From positions 458,004 through 522,003 of the forward strand of contig NZ_JAKZLB010000004.1 in NCBI RefSeq assembly GCF_022808865.1: a stretch of DNA of 64,000 nt, in the 5' to 3' direction. Source of the DNA: Geothrix oryzisoli (GTDB lineage: Bacteria > Acidobacteriota > Holophagae > Holophagales > Holophagaceae). Below are positions 1-9,381 of this stretch, in pieces (within the stretch, counting starts at the first letter, position 1; each line of letters starts with the position of its first letter). The notes below the pieces were generated by a model. That model did no database searches. It was not told where the DNA came from and was given only the letters and a program-made list of their open reading frames with translations. The translations under genes were made by a program, and so were the position numbers.

Positions 1-1915
1 CGCTGCCAAGGCAGATCAACTCAGCCACGCCGTCCTTGTCGACGTCCGCAAATTTCAAGGCTTTCCAGGTCACCAACGCGGTGGGGCCACCGAGATCGGA
101 CAGCACCCCGCCGAATCGGGCAGCCTCCCGGCGGTTCACGCCATCGAGCTGGACAATTAGGTTCCCGGACGCGAAAAAGATTTCCCGGCGTCCATCCCCA
201 TCGACATCTCCCGAAGCCACGGCGCTGATGACCGAGCCCTGTCCGGGATCGAAGGGGTAGGCCCAGGTCTGCACGTACTCCGTCCCGACCTTGCCCAGGA
301 TGTAGAGCGATACATTGCTCCCGATCAGGGCCACCTTCGATCCGTTGCCATCGAAGTCCTGGATGTCGAGGCAATGGCTCCCGAGGGGAACGCCCGGATT
401 GGTCCGCATGAGCGGGTACTTGCGGTTGGGATCATTCAGCGTGATCGTGCCTGTCAGCCTGGCGGTCGGATCCGCCTTCAGCCGCACGGCCCAGTTGAAA
501 TCCATGGATTGGTCGAACATGGGGCCCGAGGGGCTCCACGTCACGAGGCCTGCCTTCGTAATGGTGAAACCGGCAGGCCCGAACTCCATTTCGAGATCCC
601 CTATCGCGTCCCCGTCCACATCGACTGCGCTCACCGGGAAGCTGACGGTCTGCCCCACCGAAGCCGTCGTGGGGGCCGAGACGCTTAGGGTCGCAGGGGT
701 ATCCACGATCGTCACTTGGGCTGTGGAAGTCGCTGAGAGAGTTCCATCCGAGGCCGTCACGGTGAGGGAAATCACGTCGTTCTTGGCCTGGTTGCCCAAT
801 GGATAGGTCGCCTCGGTGGCGCTGGGAACAACGACTCCGTTCCGCTTCCAGGTGTAGGCATAGGAGAGGGGATCGGCGTCAGGATCCGTGGCCTTGACCA
901 CCGCACTGATGGCATCGCCCCGCTTCGGAGCTGAAGGGGCCAGGGCAACACTGGTGATGGTGGGTGCGCGGTCCACCACGTGGACCGTGGCGGCGCTGGG
1001 AAGAGAGTTTGCCTGGCCATCATTCACGAACAGGACGAACTGCAGATCGCCGTCTATGGCCGGGGCCGAAAAGGTCGGGTTCGCGACATTCGGGTTCTGA
1101 AGGCTGACGACCGTTCCTCCAGTCTGCTCCCAGTGGTAGGACAGGGGATCCAGGTCTGGATCACTCCCAGACCCTGCCAGCGTGACCTGCGCGCGCCGCC
1201 CCACGGTCTGGTTCGGCCCGGCGTTCGCTATCGGCATGCCGTTGCTGGAGATCTCGATCGTGATGGTGACCGTGACGGGCTGGGAATTCGTTTCACCATC
1301 ATTGGCCAGGGCGCGGAAGGTCAACACCCCGACTGTGCCTGGAGCGACAAAGGTGGCCTTCGACGCGCCCAGAGGCTGGAGACTCACGGCAGTTCCGCTG
1401 GTCTGGACCCAGCTGCACGTCACGGGGTCTCCATCCGGGTCTGTGCTGAGGGATCCATCCAGAACGCAGGCGCTGTTCGCCTTGACTGTCGCATCACCAG
1501 AGGTGACGGCCACTGGCGGACGATTCTGTACCAGGACGGAGGACAACGCAGGGGAGGAGGCCACCTTCCCGTCATTCACCACCAGAGAGAAGGCCAGGGT
1601 TCCCGACACAGAGGGGGCGACGAAGGAGGGCTTGGCACTTGTGGCGCCATTGAGCACCACCGAAGGGCCTCCAGTCTGGGTCCATGCGTAGGTCAGGGAG
1701 TCTTGGTCCGGGTCGCTACTGGGACTCCCATCCAAGGTGACGATGGACCGCTTGTACACGGTTTGAATGGAGCCGGTGGCAGCGACCGGGGGGTGGTTCG
1801 TGGACCCATTGCTTCCACCGCCGCCACAGGCGGCCATCAAGAAGATCAGCAGACTTGCCATCAGACCGCTGAACAGTGATTTCCTGATTCCGCAGGATGA
1901 GCTAGGTGGTCTCAT
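1..1915 (-). CDS. Surface lipoprotein with Ig/PKD-like and FG-GAP-like repeats (3' end outside window)
   Basis: Reading leftward from an ATG at 1915 there is an uninterrupted frame to the window edge, so at least 638 residues are present and the C-terminus is missing. The N-terminus has basic residues, a hydrophobic stretch and a lipobox ending LMAAC at Cys30, followed by a Gly/Ser linker, which predicts a lipoprotein. Repeats opening with PPVA or PIANAGPNQ-like segments and carrying DGS..SDPDGDPLTY..W begin near residues 42, 131 and 227. These are PKD/REJ-like modules of roughly 90 residues. Two more Ig-like segments start near 316 and 404. From about residue 510 the pattern D.DGDGRREIF and DVDKDGVAELI indicates FG-GAP/VCBS propeller blades with calcium-binding-like Asp loops. 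This architecture is usual for extracellular adhesion or carbohydrate-binding proteins; the ligand is unknown. A GGGGAA stretch precedes the start. Confidence 0.85.
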   Translation of the reverse strand, partial: MRPPSSSCGIRKSLFSGLMASLLIFLMAACGGGGSNGSTNHPPVAATGSIQTVYKRSIVTLDGSPSSDPDQDSLTYAWTQTGGPSVVLNGATSAKPSFVAPSVSGTLAFSLVVNDGKVASSPALSSVLVQNRPPVAVTSGDATVKANSACVLDGSLSTDPDGDPVTCSWVQTSGTAVSLQPLGASKATFVAPGTVGVLTFRALANDGETNSQPVTVTITIEISSNGMPIANAGPNQTVGRRAQVTLAGSGSDPDLDPLSYHWEQTGGTVVSLQNPNVANPTFSAPAIDGDLQFVLFVNDGQANSLPSAATVHVVDRAPTITSVALAPSAPKRGDAISAVVKATDPDADPLSYAYTWKRNGVVVPSATEATYPLGNQAKNDVISLTVTASDGTLSATSTAQVTIVDTPATLSVSAPTTASVGQTVSFPVSAVDVDGDAIGDLEMEFGPAGFTITKAGLVTWSPSGPMFDQSMDFNWAVRLKADPTARLTGTITLNDPNRKYPLMRTNPGVPLGSHCLDIQDFDGNGSKVALIGSNVSLYILGKVGTEYVQTWAYPFDPGQGSVISAVASGDVDGDGRREIFFASGNLIVQLDGVNRREAARFGGVLSDLGGPTALVTWKALKFADVDKDGVAELICLGS

Positions 1916-2103
1916 GAATTCCCCGCAAAAAAACGCCCCATTTGCGAATAGCCCTTGGGGCCAACATCTCTATGAATATGGCTGCGCAAAATCAGTTCTG
2001 AACAGACATTAGCAACCTTTATGTCCGTTTTCATCTAATCCTTGGATCGAGGCAGACCTCGGGATGCGGCTCCACGCCCAGTGAAGGTCGCGCGATTCGA
2101 TCC

Positions 2104-2559
<456 letters not shown>

Positions 2560-2713
2560 GCACCAAGGTTCCCAGGCGGAGAGGCCGCGGTGCAAAGGGA
2601 AATCCCAGGGCCGGCTGCCGGGCAGGATCCCGCTCTTCCTTGGCCGGGACCCGCGCCCTGCGTACACTCGACCTTTGGCCCGGGCATCCCGGGCCATCCT
2701 GTTCTGGAGGCTC

Positions 2714-3844
2714 ATGGCCCGCGCTGGCCGCCGATGCTCCGTCCCGCTCCTCCTGGGGCTCGCTGCGGCCGCCTTCCTGGGTTGCCAGCGCGAGGACCCG
2801 CAGATCCGCGTCCTGACCGAGCAGGCCGCCCAGGCCGACGAGGCGGGGCGGCAGCTCCGGCAGGCCTGGAGCGCCCAGTTCCGGCGGCTGGCCCTGGTCG
2901 GCGTCCGGAACCTCCGCCTGGACGCCAGCCCCATGCTGCTGACGGCGGAGCAGAAGCGGGCCCTGGAGGCGCGGCTCCGCACCGAGCGGGACAGTTCCCG
3001 CCGGGGCCTGCTCCAGGAGATCCTGGACAAGGAGGCGGAACTCCGGGTGCTGAGCGACCGCCTCATGACGCTCAAGACGGCCCTTCCCCCGCCGGAGATC
3101 ACCCAGGCGAACGACAGCCACTACGGGCTGGCGCTGCGCTTCCTCAAAGGCCGGGGCCTCTCGGAGGAGGCCGCCCGGCGGGCCCTCGCCCAGGTGCCCC
3201 TGGCGGAGCGTCTGGCGCCCGGCTTCGAGGTCTACCACTTCTTCGTCCGCGGCGAGTACGGCACCTGGGTCTCCCAGGGCGGAGCCGCGGTCTCGCCCCG
3301 GGACCTGGAGCGCCGGGAGCCGGACCCCCTCCCCGGCCAGCGGGACGCGGCGGTGGCCACCAGCCGGCGGCTCCAGAGGCAGCTCGGCGTCCTGGAGACC
3401 CAGAAGCGGCAGATCGAGCGCGAAATCTCCGGCATCCAGGCGGAGCGGCTGGGTTTCCTCGAAGGGCAGGCCCGCCTCCGCTGGGAGAACGCCGACCAGC
3501 TGGCCCGGCTGAATTCCCTGCACTACCTGGTCGGCGTGCGGGCCGCGCTGGAGGCGGAAGGGATCATCGAGGTCCCCTTGTTCGGCCTCGACCACTCGGG
3601 CCCGAACTGGCGGGATGCGGCGTTCACCCAGCACCTGGACCTCCGCACCGGCACCACCCTCACCATCCGGGCCCAGGACCTGGGCCTGAAGCGCATCGGG
3701 AAGGTGATTGTCGTCCCCGGCTCCTACACCGCGGGCGAGCACTACCGCCTGACCCTCGGCACCGATGGCCAGACCGCCACCGTGGACCTCCTCGCCCCGC
3801 CCCGCTTCAAGAACGACAAGGTGGTGTTCGCCGTCGAGGAGTGA
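2714..3844 (+). CDS. Predicted coiled-coil lipoprotein, unknown function
   Basis: The protein has 376 residues. The start follows a good GGAGG ribosome-binding site at 2707-2711. The N-terminus has two arginines, a hydrophobic core and a lipobox-like FLGC at about residue 22, so it is probably lipid-anchored. Residues 25-120 and 215-265 are rich in Glu, Arg, Gln, Ala and Leu in heptad style, suggesting coiled coils. The C-terminal third (about 270-376) looks like a compact beta-rich domain. I do not recognise a family or catalytic motif. A role in the envelope is inferred only from the signal sequence. Confidence 0.8.
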   Translation: MARAGRRCSVPLLLGLAAAAFLGCQREDPQIRVLTEQAAQADEAGRQLRQAWSAQFRRLALVGVRNLRLDASPMLLTAEQKRALEARLRTERDSSRRGLLQEILDKEAELRVLSDRLMTLKTALPPPEITQANDSHYGLALRFLKGRGLSEEAARRALAQVPLAERLAPGFEVYHFFVRGEYGTWVSQGGAAVSPRDLERREPDPLPGQRDAAVATSRRLQRQLGVLETQKRQIEREISGIQAERLGFLEGQARLRWENADQLARLNSLHYLVGVRAALEAEGIIEVPLFGLDHSGPNWRDAAFTQHLDLRTGTTLTIRAQDLGLKRIGKVIVVPGSYTAGEHYRLTLGTDGQTATVDLLAPPRFKNDKVVFAVEE

Positions 3845-3981
3845 CCACCCGCTGGCCGCCCCGCGCCGCGCCGGATACCATGGAACGCCGCGCGCCTGCC
3901 GGCGGACCTCCACCCGATGCGGGTCCGGCCAGGCGCCCTCCGAACGGCCTCCAGCCAGTTCCCGACCTCCCGGATCCCCCC

Positions 3982-4530
3982 ATGTCCTCAGTCTTCGGCC
4001 ACGCCCTGGCCGGCCTCACCCTCAGCGCAGCCTTCCACCAGGGCCGGCCCCCCCGCCGGGTCCTGGCCTTCGCGACCGCCTGCGCCGTGGCCCCGGACCT
4101 GGACTGGTTCACCGCCTTCCTCGGGCTCGGGGGCACCAGCCTCGCCCACCGCGGGATGAGCCACTCCCTCCTCGCCCTGCTGCTCCTGGCGACCGTGGCC
4201 ATGGTCCTCGGGTTCCGGTCCCAGCTCCGGAGCCTCCGCCTCTGGGCCTGCCTGCTCTCCGCCGCCTTGTCGCACAGCCTGCTGGACGCCTGCACCTTCG
4301 GGGGGACGGGCGTGGCCTTCCTGCTGCCCTTCTCCGAGGCGCGGTTCGTCTGCGTCTGGCAGCCCATCTTCGTATCGCCGATCCCCCTCTCCGGGAAGCT
4401 CCTCGACTGGCTGCTGTTCTCCCTGGGCACCGAGGTGGTGTGGATCGGCCTCCCCGCCTTGCTGGTGCTCAGTGTGCCCCGGGCGCTCCAGTGGCTCCGG
4501 CTGCGCCGGCGCTCCGAGGAGACGCCCTGA
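3982..4530 (+). CDS. DUF457/YdjM-family membrane-bound metal-dependent hydrolase
   Basis: This is a 182-residue integral membrane protein of the YdjM/DUF457 family. The diagnostic residues are present: an early FGH near residue 5, APDLDWF (37-43), the HRGMSHS motif (55-61) and SHSLLDACT (95-103), which together form the presumed metal site at the membrane. Hydrophobic segments follow around residues 60-80, 85-100 and 140-170. The enzymatic substrate of this family has not been established with certainty. It stands alone downstream of the lipoprotein gene (137 bp gap) and converges on rlmN with a 9-bp gap. Confidence 0.85.
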   Translation: MSSVFGHALAGLTLSAAFHQGRPPRRVLAFATACAVAPDLDWFTAFLGLGGTSLAHRGMSHSLLALLLLATVAMVLGFRSQLRSLRLWACLLSAALSHSLLDACTFGGTGVAFLLPFSEARFVCVWQPIFVSPIPLSGKLLDWLLFSLGTEVVWIGLPALLVLSVPRALQWLRLRRRSEETP

Positions 4531-4539
4531 CCTGACGGC

Positions 4540-5616
4540 TCAGCGGCCCTTCACCAGCTGCCCGCAGGCGCCCTGCACATCCCGGCCCCGGCTGCGGCGG
4601 ACGGTGACGAAGCAGCCGCGGGCCTTCAGCCACTCGGCGAACTGCTGCACGCGGTCCTCGCCGGGCTCGCGGAAGGCGCTGGCGGCGTGCTCGTTCATGG
4701 GGATGAGGTTCAGGTTGTGGCCGCTGCGCAGGTCGCCTAGCCAGTCCGCCAGGCGCTGGGCGTCGGCCTCGGTGTCGTTCTCGCCGGCGAGGAGCACGTA
4801 CTCGAAGCAGAACTTCTCGCCGCGCTTCGGGCCCCAGTCGTCCAGGGCCTTCCGCAGCCGCGCCAGGTTCCACACGCGGTTCACGGGCATGGTCCGGCTG
4901 CGCGCCGCGTCCGTGGTGGCGTTGAGGCTGAGGGCGAGCAGGGGCCGGGGCTCCAGCTTCGCCAGCTTCTCGATGCCGCTCACCAGGCCCGAGGTGCTCA
5001 CGGTGATGCGGTTCTTCCCCAGACCCAGACCCGCCGGGTGGCACATGAGCCGGATGGCGCGGTGCAGGTGGTCGAGGTTGTGCAGGGGCTCGCCCATGCC
5101 CATGAACACGAGCGTCAGCTCGTGCCCGCGGTCCGGCCCGAGCTCCGCCATGAGCGTCAGCACCTGGCCCAGGATCTCGCCGGGCTGGAGGTTGCGCAGG
5201 ATGCCCATGCTGCCCGTGGCGCAGAAGGTGCAGCCCATGGCGCAGCCCACCTGGCTGGAGATGCAGTAGGTGACGCGGGGGTTCCGCACCTTGCGCGGCA
5301 TGTGGACGGCTTCGATGCGCTTGCCGTCCGTCAGCTCCAGGGCCAGCTTGGTGGAACCGTCCGCCGAGGGCTGCCGCTCCGCGAGGCGAGGCAGGCGCAG
5401 GTCCGCCACGCCCTCCAGCCAGCGGCGGATGCCCGAACCCAGGTCCGGCGCGCCGTCCCTCCAGGTCCAGGGCCGGTGCAGGCGCTTGAAGGTCTCCAGG
5501 GCGCTGCCCGGGCAGCCGAGCGTAGCCAAGTCCTCCGGAAACAGCGACCAGGCCGAAGGCAGGCCCTCCCGCTCGGGGGCGGGGCGATCCCAGGGCATGG
5601 GCGCGGCGTTCGTCAT
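4540..5616 (-). CDS. rlmN: Dual-specificity 23S rRNA/tRNA adenine-C2 methyltransferase
   Basis: The 358-residue protein is a radical SAM methyltransferase that methylates C2 of A2503 in 23S rRNA and A37 of certain tRNAs. The [4Fe-4S] cysteines sit in CAMGCTFC (Cys125, Cys129, Cys132). The two cysteines that carry the transferred methyl correspond to Cys118 (TYCISSQ) and Cys351 (QGACGQ). GEILGQV, MGMGEP-type (FMGMGEPL) and NPV-equivalent segments also match the family. The leader just before the ATG is identical over 18 bp to that of the M16 peptidase gene at 10646, including GGAGGG as ribosome-binding site. Confidence 0.96.
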   Translation of the reverse strand: MTNAAPMPWDRPAPEREGLPSAWSLFPEDLATLGCPGSALETFKRLHRPWTWRDGAPDLGSGIRRWLEGVADLRLPRLAERQPSADGSTKLALELTDGKRIEAVHMPRKVRNPRVTYCISSQVGCAMGCTFCATGSMGILRNLQPGEILGQVLTLMAELGPDRGHELTLVFMGMGEPLHNLDHLHRAIRLMCHPAGLGLGKNRITVSTSGLVSGIEKLAKLEPRPLLALSLNATTDAARSRTMPVNRVWNLARLRKALDDWGPKRGEKFCFEYVLLAGENDTEADAQRLADWLGDLRSGHNLNLIPMNEHAASAFREPGEDRVQQFAEWLKARGCFVTVRRSRGRDVQGACGQLVKGR

Positions 5617-5645
5617 CCCTCCAGTCTATCGGCCCGGCCGGTCGC

Positions 5646-6530
5646 TCAGGCCCGGGCCAACCGGGGGCGGGCCCCGGGCAGCACGAGGAGGTTGCCCGCC
5701 AGGCAGAGCGCGGCGCCCAGGGCCAGGCCCCAGTGCCACCGGAGGCCCTCCACGACCGTGGAAAGGGCCAGGGCCACCACGGGGATGGCGACCATGGCGT
5801 AGCCGGCCCGGCCGGCCCCGATGCGGCCCACGAGCGTGAGGTAGGCGCCGAAGGCCAGGATCGACCCGAACACGGCCAGGAAGGCCAGGGACCCCAGGTA
5901 GTGGAGCGAGGCGTCGAAGGTGAAGGGCCGGCCCGCCAGCGCGCAGTAGAGGGCCACGAAGACCGCGCCGTAGGCCATGCTCACCGCGTTGCCCTGCATG
6001 ACCGGGATGCCGTGCCGCTGGTTGCGCTGGGAGACCAGATTGCTGAGGCTGGCGGCCACGGTGCCGCCCAGGGCCAGCCCCAGCCCCGCCTGGAGGGACC
6101 CGGCGCCGAAGCCCGCACCCGGCAGGCACACCAATCCCACCCCGATGATGCCCAGGGCCACCCCCATGAGGGCCTTCCGCGCCACCGGCGTCCCGAAGAA
6201 GACCCGCGCCCCGAGCAGGTTGAGGATGGCCAGCAGGGAGAAGATCACCGCCATGAGGCCCGAGGGGATCCGCTGCTCCGCGAGGTAGACGCAGACGTAG
6301 TTGATCCCGAACATCAGGGCGCCCTGGAGGGCCAGCCAGCCGTGCTCCCGCCGCGTGAACCGCAGCTTCAACCCCCGCAGGAGGCACCAGGCCGCCAGCA
6401 GGAGGGCGGCGAGGGCGAAGCGGTAGACCACGGAGACCTCGGGCGCCACCCGCCCGTACTGGAAGGTGATGGCGATCCAGGTGGACCCCCAGATCAGCAC
6501 CGACACGAGGTAGAGGGACAGGTCGTTCAT
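5646..6530 (-). CDS. EamA-family (DMT superfamily) transporter
   Basis: The protein has 294 residues and about ten hydrophobic segments arranged as two EamA repeats, roughly 1-140 and 150-285. Typical landmarks are the N-terminal WGSTWIA motif near residues 15-21 and the GLRWHWGLALGAALCLAGN segment near the end. Members export or import small metabolites such as amino acids or purines; the substrate cannot be read from sequence. It is the last gene of a leftward operon: its ATG overlaps the stop codon of the DoxX-like gene by four bases, so translational coupling is likely. Confidence 0.9.
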   Translation of the reverse strand: MNDLSLYLVSVLIWGSTWIAITFQYGRVAPEVSVVYRFALAALLLAAWCLLRGLKLRFTRREHGWLALQGALMFGINYVCVYLAEQRIPSGLMAVIFSLLAILNLLGARVFFGTPVARKALMGVALGIIGVGLVCLPGAGFGAGSLQAGLGLALGGTVAASLSNLVSQRNQRHGIPVMQGNAVSMAYGAVFVALYCALAGRPFTFDASLHYLGSLAFLAVFGSILAFGAYLTLVGRIGAGRAGYAMVAIPVVALALSTVVEGLRWHWGLALGAALCLAGNLLVLPGARPRLARA

Positions 6531-6955
6531 GGAGCCTCGGATTCAGGGCGGCGCGCCAGGAGCAGCGCCGCTGCGGACGCGGAGAAGACAGAGTAGTCGA
6601 GCGGTTCCTTGGGGCCGAAGGAGACCGCCATGGCGAGGCCGAAGACGGCCAGGAGGCCCGCGCTGGCCAGAGCCGCGATCCGGGCCGCCCGGCCCCGCAG
6701 CGGCAGGAGCAGCGCCAGGCCCAGGCTGGTTTCCGCGACGGTGGCCGCCCAGGCCAGGAAGGGGATGGTGCGGGCGGGCATGAAGCTGTTCACCTGGGCG
6801 GTGTACTTCATGAAGTTGGCGAAGGTGCCGTAGCCCCGGCCCGGACCCCACCACCCGAACCGGGAGGCGATCCCCGAGAGGAAGGCCGCGCCCAGGGCCC
6901 ACCGCGCGTAGCGGAGGGCCCAGCGGTCGAGGGCGCGGGAGGCGGGGCCGGTCAT
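6527..6955 (-). CDS. DoxX-family membrane protein
   Basis: This is a 142-residue protein with four hydrophobic helices (about 15-33, 62-80, 88-106 and 112-130) and the FLAWAATVAETSLGLALL signature near 62-80, typical of the DoxX/SURF4-like family. Members are associated with thiol or quinone redox chemistry at the membrane, but the exact role is not settled. The start at 6955 shares one base with the stop codon of the upstream GNAT gene (TGATG). It sits in the EamA-DoxX-GNAT-AhpD operon divergent from the MocR regulator. Confidence 0.85.
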   Translation of the reverse strand: MTGPASRALDRWALRYARWALGAAFLSGIASRFGWWGPGRGYGTFANFMKYTAQVNSFMPARTIPFLAWAATVAETSLGLALLLPLRGRAARIAALASAGLLAVFGLAMAVSFGPKEPLDYSVFSASAAALLLARRPESEAP

Positions 6956-7416
6956 CAGGCCCTCGCCGCCAGGTCCGCGTGTTCCGCCTGGTAGGCCTCG
7001 TAGGAGGTGGGAACCCAGCCCGCGCGGTTCATCTTCCAGCCGTTCTCGATCTTCTCCCAGCCCACGTGGACGTAGTAGTCCCGGGCCAGCGGCGCGGCCT
7101 GGAGCACCCACTGGATGCCCTCGCCCAGGCCCAGCGCCAGGTCCAGCAGCTGGCGGCCCACGCCCGCCTTCTGGAAGGCCGGATGCACGGCGAGATCGCA
7201 GACATAGCCATCCCAGACGAAGTCCGTCCAGCCGCGCAGGAGGCCCACGAGGCGATCCCCGTCATAGGCGCAGATCACCACGTTCGAGTCCGCGAACATG
7301 CGGCGGATGCGCTCGGGATCATGGATGGGCCGGCGGAGGGGCGCGGCCGCGTAGAGGGCGCGGATGGCCTCCACCGGGGGGATCCGGTCCAGGCGGTAGG
7401 TCAGGTCGGCGCTCAT
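6955..7416 (-). CDS. GNAT-family N-acetyltransferase
   Basis: The 153-residue protein is a GCN5-related acetyltransferase that transfers acetyl from acetyl-CoA to an unknown amine. Core GNAT features are CDLAVHPAFQKAGVGRQLL (73-91), containing the acetyl-CoA pyrophosphate loop (Q/R-x-x-G-x-G/A form) preceded by a beta bulge, and YYVHVGWEKIENGW (114-127) for the C-terminal strand and helix. Both ends overlap neighbours by 1-4 bases, so it is cotranscribed with the AhpD-like and DoxX-like genes. Confidence 0.88.
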   Translation of the reverse strand: MSADLTYRLDRIPPVEAIRALYAAAPLRRPIHDPERIRRMFADSNVVICAYDGDRLVGLLRGWTDFVWDGYVCDLAVHPAFQKAGVGRQLLDLALGLGEGIQWVLQAAPLARDYYVHVGWEKIENGWKMNRAGWVPTSYEAYQAEHADLAARA

Positions 7417-7862
7417 GCGGACACCCCGGGGAGATCCGGCTGCAGGCCCACGCCCAGGCGGTTCCAGGCGTTGATGAGGGCGATGGCGTAGGTGAGGTCC
7501 ACCAGCTCCTGCTCGGTGAAGTGCTCGCGGGTGGCCGCGTAGAGGGCGTCGTCCGCCTCGTGCCGGCCGAGTTCGGTGAGCGCCTCGGTCCAGGCCAGGG
7601 CGGCCCGCTCCCGGGGTGTGAACACGGGCGCCTCGTGCCAGGTGGCCACGAGGTTCAGGCGCCGCGGGGGCTCGCCGCCCTCGAGGGCCGCGGTGGCGTG
7701 CATGTCCAGACAGAAGGCGCAGCCGTTGAGCTGGGAGGCCCGCACTTCGACGAGGTGGAGGAGGCCATGGTCCAGGCCGCTTCCATGAAGGTGCCGGACG
7801 ACCTGCAGGAAGCCCTGGTACCCCTTGGGGGCGAGCTCGGGATGGGGTTTCGACGTGCGCAT
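7413..7862 (-). CDS. Carboxymuconolactone decarboxylase/AhpD-like protein
   Basis: The 149-residue protein belongs to the CMD/AhpD fold. The redox motif CAFCLDMH (Cys48, Cys51, His55) matches the peroxidase-type subgroup (CxxCxxxH), so a thiol-dependent peroxidase or reductase activity is likely. The segment TEQELVDLTYAIALINAWNRLG (about 118-139) matches the C-terminal helix of the family. An earlier ATG at 7913 exists, but the start at 7862 is preceded by GGAGGC at good spacing and removes a non-conserved tail. It is the first gene of a four-gene operon divergent from the MocR gene, which may regulate it. Confidence 0.88.
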   Translation of the reverse strand: MRTSKPHPELAPKGYQGFLQVVRHLHGSGLDHGLLHLVEVRASQLNGCAFCLDMHATAALEGGEPPRRLNLVATWHEAPVFTPRERAALAWTEALTELGRHEADDALYAATREHFTEQELVDLTYAIALINAWNRLGVGLQPDLPGVSA

Positions 7863-7912
7863 GGAGCCTCCGGGGCCGGGTGGCCACTTCCAGGATCGGC
7901 CCACATGGACCA

Positions 7913-7941
7913 TTGAAAAGATCCATTTATGTCATTACAAC
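7913..7941 (+). promoter_or_regulatory. Candidate promoter of the MocR gene, possibly leaderless
   Basis: TTGAAA at 7913-7918 and TACAAC at 7936-7941 are separated by 17 bp. Transcription would start about 7 bases later, which coincides with the ATG at 7948, and no Shine-Dalgarno sequence is visible before that ATG. ATGGA (7905-7909) and TCCAT (7922-7926) form an inverted repeat overlapping the -35 region and could be an operator. Confidence 0.45.
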
Positions 7942-7947
7942 TAGACC

Positions 7948-9381
7948 ATGCGCCCCTGGGTCTTCCCCATCGCCCTCCAGCCCGGAACCTCCCGTGAGCC
8001 GGTCTTCCAGCAGATCGCCCAGGCCATCCGGGGCGACATCCGGCGGGGCCGTCTGCGGCCGGGAGACCCGCTGCCCGGGTCCCGCAGCCTGGCCATGACC
8101 CTGGAAGTCCACCGGAACACCGTGCTGGCCGCCTACCGGGAACTGGAGGCCGAAGGGTGGACCGTGGCGGAGCAGCGCACCACGCGCGTGGCCCGGGATC
8201 TGCCCCAGGCCCCCGCCGCCCCTCGGGTCGACTCGATGGGCCGCCCGGGCTATGACCTCGCCGGGCCGGGCCCGCGGCGGAGCCTCCGGGAGGTGGGCCT
8301 CCTGACCTTCGGAGGCGGACTGCCGGACCTCCGCCTGGTGCCCACGGAACTCCTGGCCCGGGCCTACCGGCGGGCGCTCGGCAGCCGCGAGCTGCTGGGC
8401 TACGGTGACGCCCGCGGCGAGGCGCGGCTCCGGCTCGCGCTGGCCCGGCTGCTGTCGGAGACGCGCGGCCTGGCCGCGTCCGAGGATCGCCTGATGCTCA
8501 CCGGCGGCAGCCAGGGCGCCCTGGACCTCGTGGCCCGCACCCTGATCCGGCCCGGGGACCGGGTGGCGGTGGAGGACCCCGGCTACCCCGCGGCCTGGGC
8601 GACCCTGCGGGCCGCCGGAGCGGAGCTGGTGCCCGTGCCCGTGGACGAGGCGGGCCTGCGGGTCGAGGCGCTGGCAGAGCACCTGGCCGAAGCGCCCCTC
8701 CGCGCCGTCTACCTCACGCCCCACCACCAGTTCCCCACCACCGTGACCATGGGCGCCGCCCGCCGGCTGCGCCTCCTGGAGCTGGCGACCCGTCACCGGA
8801 TCGCCCTCCTGGAGGACGACTACGACAACGAGTTCCACTTCGAAGGCCGTCCCGTGCTGCCGCTGGCAGGGGAGGACCCTAGCGGCGTGGTGATCTACCT
8901 GGGCACCCTGTCGAAGATCCTCGCGCCCGGACTCCGCCTGGGCTTCGTGGCCGGCCCCCGGGCCCTGGTGGAGGCCCTGGCCGCCCGCCGGGAGACGGCG
9001 GATGGCCAGGGGGACCACCTCCTTCAGCGCGCGGCCGCCGAGCTCCTGGAGGACGGTCTGCTCCAGCGCCACGCGCGCAAGATGCGGCGGATCTACCAGA
9101 CCCGCCGCGAGGCCCTGGCCGGAGCCCTGCGCCGGCACCTGGGCGGGGCCGCAGCCTTCGACCTCCCGGCGGGAGGGATGAGCCTGTGGCTGCGGGTGGA
9201 TCCCTCGATCGATGTGGAGGCCTGGGCGGTGTCGGCCCGCAAGGGGGGCGTGGGCATCACCACAGGCCGCGCCTTCGACTTCCTGGGCCGGCCCCGGCCC
9301 CACCTGCGCCTCGCCTTCTCCGCGCTGGACGAGCGGGAACTGGAGGAGGCCGTGCGGCGGCTGGCCCGGGCCCTGCCCTAG
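7948..9381 (+). CDS. MocR/PdxR-type GntR regulator with aminotransferase domain
   Basis: The protein has 477 residues. Residues 12-80 form a GntR winged helix (PVFQQIAQAIRGDIRRGRL, GSRSLAMTLEVHRNTVLAAY). Residues 115-475 form a fold type I aminotransferase-like domain with the PLP pocket segments LTGGSQGALDLVARTL, EDPGYP, DDYDNEFH and the Schiff-base lysine in GTLSKILAPGLRLGF. MocR proteins use PLP or a PLP-amine adduct as the sensing ligand. It is divergent from the AhpD-GNAT-DoxX-EamA operon, with only 85 bp between starts, the usual arrangement for a MocR regulator and its target. Its 3' end overlaps the convergent M16 gene by 4 bp. Confidence 0.93.
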   Translation: MRPWVFPIALQPGTSREPVFQQIAQAIRGDIRRGRLRPGDPLPGSRSLAMTLEVHRNTVLAAYRELEAEGWTVAEQRTTRVARDLPQAPAAPRVDSMGRPGYDLAGPGPRRSLREVGLLTFGGGLPDLRLVPTELLARAYRRALGSRELLGYGDARGEARLRLALARLLSETRGLAASEDRLMLTGGSQGALDLVARTLIRPGDRVAVEDPGYPAAWATLRAAGAELVPVPVDEAGLRVEALAEHLAEAPLRAVYLTPHHQFPTTVTMGAARRLRLLELATRHRIALLEDDYDNEFHFEGRPVLPLAGEDPSGVVIYLGTLSKILAPGLRLGFVAGPRALVEALAARRETADGQGDHLLQRAAAELLEDGLLQRHARKMRRIYQTRREALAGALRRHLGGAAAFDLPAGGMSLWLRVDPSIDVEAWAVSARKGGVGITTGRAFDFLGRPRPHLRLAFSALDERELEEAVRRLARALP

